Assembly: GCA_022822245.1 (NCBI GenBank)
Contig: JAJECB010000520.1
Location: forward strand, 1 to 6,993
Direction of reading: 5' to 3'
Origin: Gammaproteobacteria bacterium
GTDB lineage: Bacteria > Pseudomonadota > Gammaproteobacteria > HK1
DNA: 6,993 bases
Each line of letters starts with the position of its first letter. Within the stretch, counting starts at the first letter, position 1. A program made the translations under genes and the position numbers. Positions 5,670 to 6,993 of the stretch are shown piece after piece. The notes beneath the pieces were generated by a model that was not told where the DNA came from, ran no database searches, and saw nothing but the letters and a program-made list of their open reading frames with translations.

Positions 5670-5743
5670 TGGAGGCTGAGGTCGGAATCGAACCGGCGTA
5701 CACGGCTTTGCAGGCCGCTGCATGACCACTCTGCCACTCAGCC
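5670..5743 (-). tRNA. cysT: tRNA-Cys (anticodon GCA)
   Basis: A 74-base tRNA with encoded CCA (5670-5672). The acceptor stem pairs GGCTGAG (5743-5737) with CTCAGCC (5680-5674), followed by U73, the discriminator expected for cysteine tRNA. The anticodon arm GCGGC-CTGCAAA-GCCGT gives GCA. The T arm GCCGG-TTCGATT-CCGAC has one A-C mismatch (second pair from the acceptor side), which is unusual but probably tolerated. Middle member of the Gly-Cys-Leu tRNA cluster, equivalent to cysT. Confidence 0.97.
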
Positions 5744-5791
5744 CGCGGTGCGGGTCTCCCGGCCGGAAGGGATCGGCCCGGGGAAACGGAG

Positions 5792-5867
<76 letters not shown>

Positions 5868-5878
5868 GCCGAAGCAAG

Positions 5879-5907
5879 ATTCTAGGTCCGTGCAGCCCGC
5901 CATTCAA
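5879..5907 (-). promoter_or_regulatory. Sigma70-type promoter for the tRNA cluster
   Basis: On the minus strand TTGAAT (-35, 5907-5902) and TAGAAT (-10, 5884-5879) are separated by exactly 17 bases. The -10 box ends 11 bases before the first base of tRNA-Gly, so a start about seven bases later would leave a leader of only a few bases. Both boxes are one or two changes from consensus, strong for such GC-rich DNA. The tRNAs can therefore be made independently of uvrC-pgsA. Confidence 0.75.
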
Positions 5908-5931
5908 GCGGATTCCCTGCCCGTGCGGCCC

Positions 5932-5963
5932 CTCTCCGCCGGCCGGCCGGTCCGCTCGGAGAG
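5932..5963. repeat. Hairpin just after pgsA
   Basis: CTCTCCG (5932-5938) and CGGAGAG (5957-5963) form a 7-bp stem beginning six bases after the pgsA stop. The loop contains the self-complementary CCGGCCGGCCGG. No T run follows on the minus strand, so it is not a standard intrinsic terminator. It could stabilise the mRNA 3' end or slow polymerase before the tRNAs. Confidence 0.45.
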
Positions 5964-5968
5964 CCGGG

Positions 5969-6562
5969 TCAGTGGTTCGGCCCCCTCCCCCGCTCCGTAC
6001 CTGGTTGCCCCGCCTCCGCCCGCAGCAGGATGCGGGCCGCGACGAGGTACTGCACCATCGACCACAGGGTGAGCGCGGTGGCCACGTAGAGGAGGCCGAG
6101 TCCGCCCCGGTAGAACTCCTCGGGGACGTCCCCCGAACCGTACAGCATGAGGACGATGGCCGCGAGCTGGCAGAAGGTCTTGAACTTGCCCAGCATGACG
6201 ACGGCGACGCGCCGGTGCTCGCCGATGCGCGCCATCCATTCCCGGAGGGCCGAGATCGCGATCTCGCGCCCGATGATGGTCGCGGCGGGAAGGGCGACCC
6301 AGATCTCGGGGTTGGCCTGAACCAGGAGCACGAGGGCGACCGCGACCATCAGCTTGTCGGCCACCGGATCGAGAAAGGCGCCGAAGATCGTGGTCTGCTT
6401 GAGGCGCCGGGCGAGAAACCCGTCCAGCCAGTCGGTGATGGCGGCAAGCGCGAACGTGATCGCACAGATCTCGTTCGCCCACGGCACCGGAAGGTAGAAC
6501 GCCGCCACGAAGACGGGGATGAGGGCGATGCGGAACAGGGTGAACGCGATGGGAACGTTCAT
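5969..6562 (-). CDS. pgsA: CDP-diacylglycerol--glycerol-3-phosphate 3-phosphatidyltransferase
   Basis: A 197-residue inner-membrane enzyme that joins CDP-diacylglycerol and sn-glycerol 3-phosphate to phosphatidylglycerophosphate, the committed step to phosphatidylglycerol and cardiolipin. The CDP-alcohol phosphotransferase signature D-x2-DG-x2-AR-x8-G-x3-D-x3-D is complete: Asp44, Asp47-Gly48, Ala51-Arg52, Gly61, Asp65 and Asp69, within [14 protein letters not shown] and [10 protein letters not shown]. Hydrophobic segments fall at about 8-25, 31-43, 70-82, 87-105, 127-141 and 154-178. Length is close to the E. coli enzyme. The ATG at 6562 overlaps the uvrC stop (ATGA), and GGAGG four bases upstream lies inside uvrC, so translation is probably coupled. 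The order uvrC-pgsA followed by Gly-Cys-Leu tRNAs confirms the assignment. Confidence 0.97.
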   Translation of the reverse strand: MNVPIAFTLFRIALIPVFVAAFYLPVPWANEICAITFALAAITDWLDGFLARRLKQTTIFGAFLDPVADKLMVAVALVLLVQANPEIWVALPAATIIGREIAISALREWMARIGEHRRVAVVMLGKFKTFCQLAAIVLMLYGSGDVPEEFYRGGLGLLYVATALTLWSMVQYLVAARILLRAEAGQPGTERGRGPNH

Positions 6563-6993
6563 TCGTCCTCCCGCAGTCGCTCGTATACGGACCGGGCCAG
6601 CCGGCGGCTGATCCCGCGGACCCGGGCGAGGTCCTCGATCCCCGCCCGCTTTACCCTCGGCAGGCCTCCGAACTCGGAGAGCAGCCGCTGGCGGAGCACC
6701 GGCCCGATCCCGGGCAGCGATTCGAGGGTCGAGGTGCGGCGGCGCTTGTTGCGTTGCGATCGGTGGCCGGTGATCGCGAACCGATGCGCCTCGTCCCGAA
6801 TCTGCTGGATGAGGTGGAGCGCCGGCGAGTCCTGGCGCAGCCGGAGGGCGGAAGCACGCCCCGGGCGGAGCACCGAATCGAAATCGGGCTTGCGGCCCGG
6901 GCCCTTGGCGATAGCGGCGGTCTCGACGCCGGTCAAGGCGAATTCCCCGAGCACCTCGACGGCGCGGTCGAGCTGGCCGCGGCCGCCGTCGAT
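6559..6993 (-). CDS. uvrC: UvrABC system protein C (excinuclease), 3' end only
   Basis: The last 144 residues of UvrC; the 5' part lies beyond the window's right edge and the frame is open to the last base. UvrC makes both incisions around DNA damage in nucleotide excision repair after UvrA/UvrB recognition. The fragment starts in the RNase H-like endonuclease domain with IDGGRGQL, whose Asp is part of the 5'-incision active site, and continues with [29 protein letters not shown] (visible residues 55-74, with the catalytic-site His at 70) and HRSQRNKRR. Tandem helix-hairpin-helix motifs needed for DNA binding follow ([13 protein letters not shown], about 93-105, and [16 protein letters not shown], about 125-140). 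It ends normally with a TGA overlapping the pgsA start. Confidence 0.97.
   Translation of the reverse strand: MDGGRGQLDRAVEVLGEFALTGVETAAIAKGPGRKPDFDSVLRPGRASALRLRQDSPALHLIQQIRDEAHRFAITGHRSQRNKRRRTSTLESLPGIGPVLRQRLLSEFGGLPRVKRAGIEDLARVRGISRRLARSVYERLREDE

Overview
The right end carries, on the minus strand, the order uvrC (3' end) - pgsA - tRNA-Gly(GCC) - tRNA-Cys(GCA) - tRNA-Leu(UAA). This is the uvrC-pgsA-glyW-cysT-leuZ block known from Escherichia coli and other Gammaproteobacteria. With the high G+C content, it points to a GC-rich gammaproteobacterium. No genus can be named from sequence alone.

Layout: (1) 51-1331, minus: a 12-helix major facilitator superfamily (MFS) transporter. (2) 1332-1533: a divergent intergenic region holding a partial, diverged second copy of the transporter's start region. 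(3) 1534-2397, plus: a two-domain VOC / extradiol-dioxygenase-like protein with an intact metal triad. (4) 2568-4145, minus: a HipA-family kinase toxin with intact catalytic residues, an unusual C-terminal extension of roughly 100-120 residues, and no recognisable HipB antitoxin beside it. (5) 4146-5543: about 1.4 kb with no intact gene. It contains an IS66-like transposase fragment (plus strand), the frameshifted tail of an ankyrin-repeat gene (minus strand), and several dyads and short repeats. (6) 5544-5867: three tRNA genes with encoded CCA ends and a very good sigma70-type promoter in front of them. (7) 5969-6993: pgsA and the 3' end of uvrC, overlapping at an ATGA.

The right block is housekeeping: phospholipid synthesis, excision repair and tRNA supply. 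uvrC and pgsA are translationally coupled, and the tRNAs probably have their own start site as well as read-through. The transporter and the VOC enzyme are divergent neighbours and could form a small uptake/catabolism unit for an aromatic compound; that is inference. The stretch from hipA to the 3' end of tRNA-Leu looks like a decaying accessory region beside a tRNA gene: toxin-like kinase, IS debris, ankyrin pseudogene. No flanking attachment repeat was found.

The most interesting object is the orphan, C-terminally extended HipA. I saw no clear previously undescribed multi-gene system.
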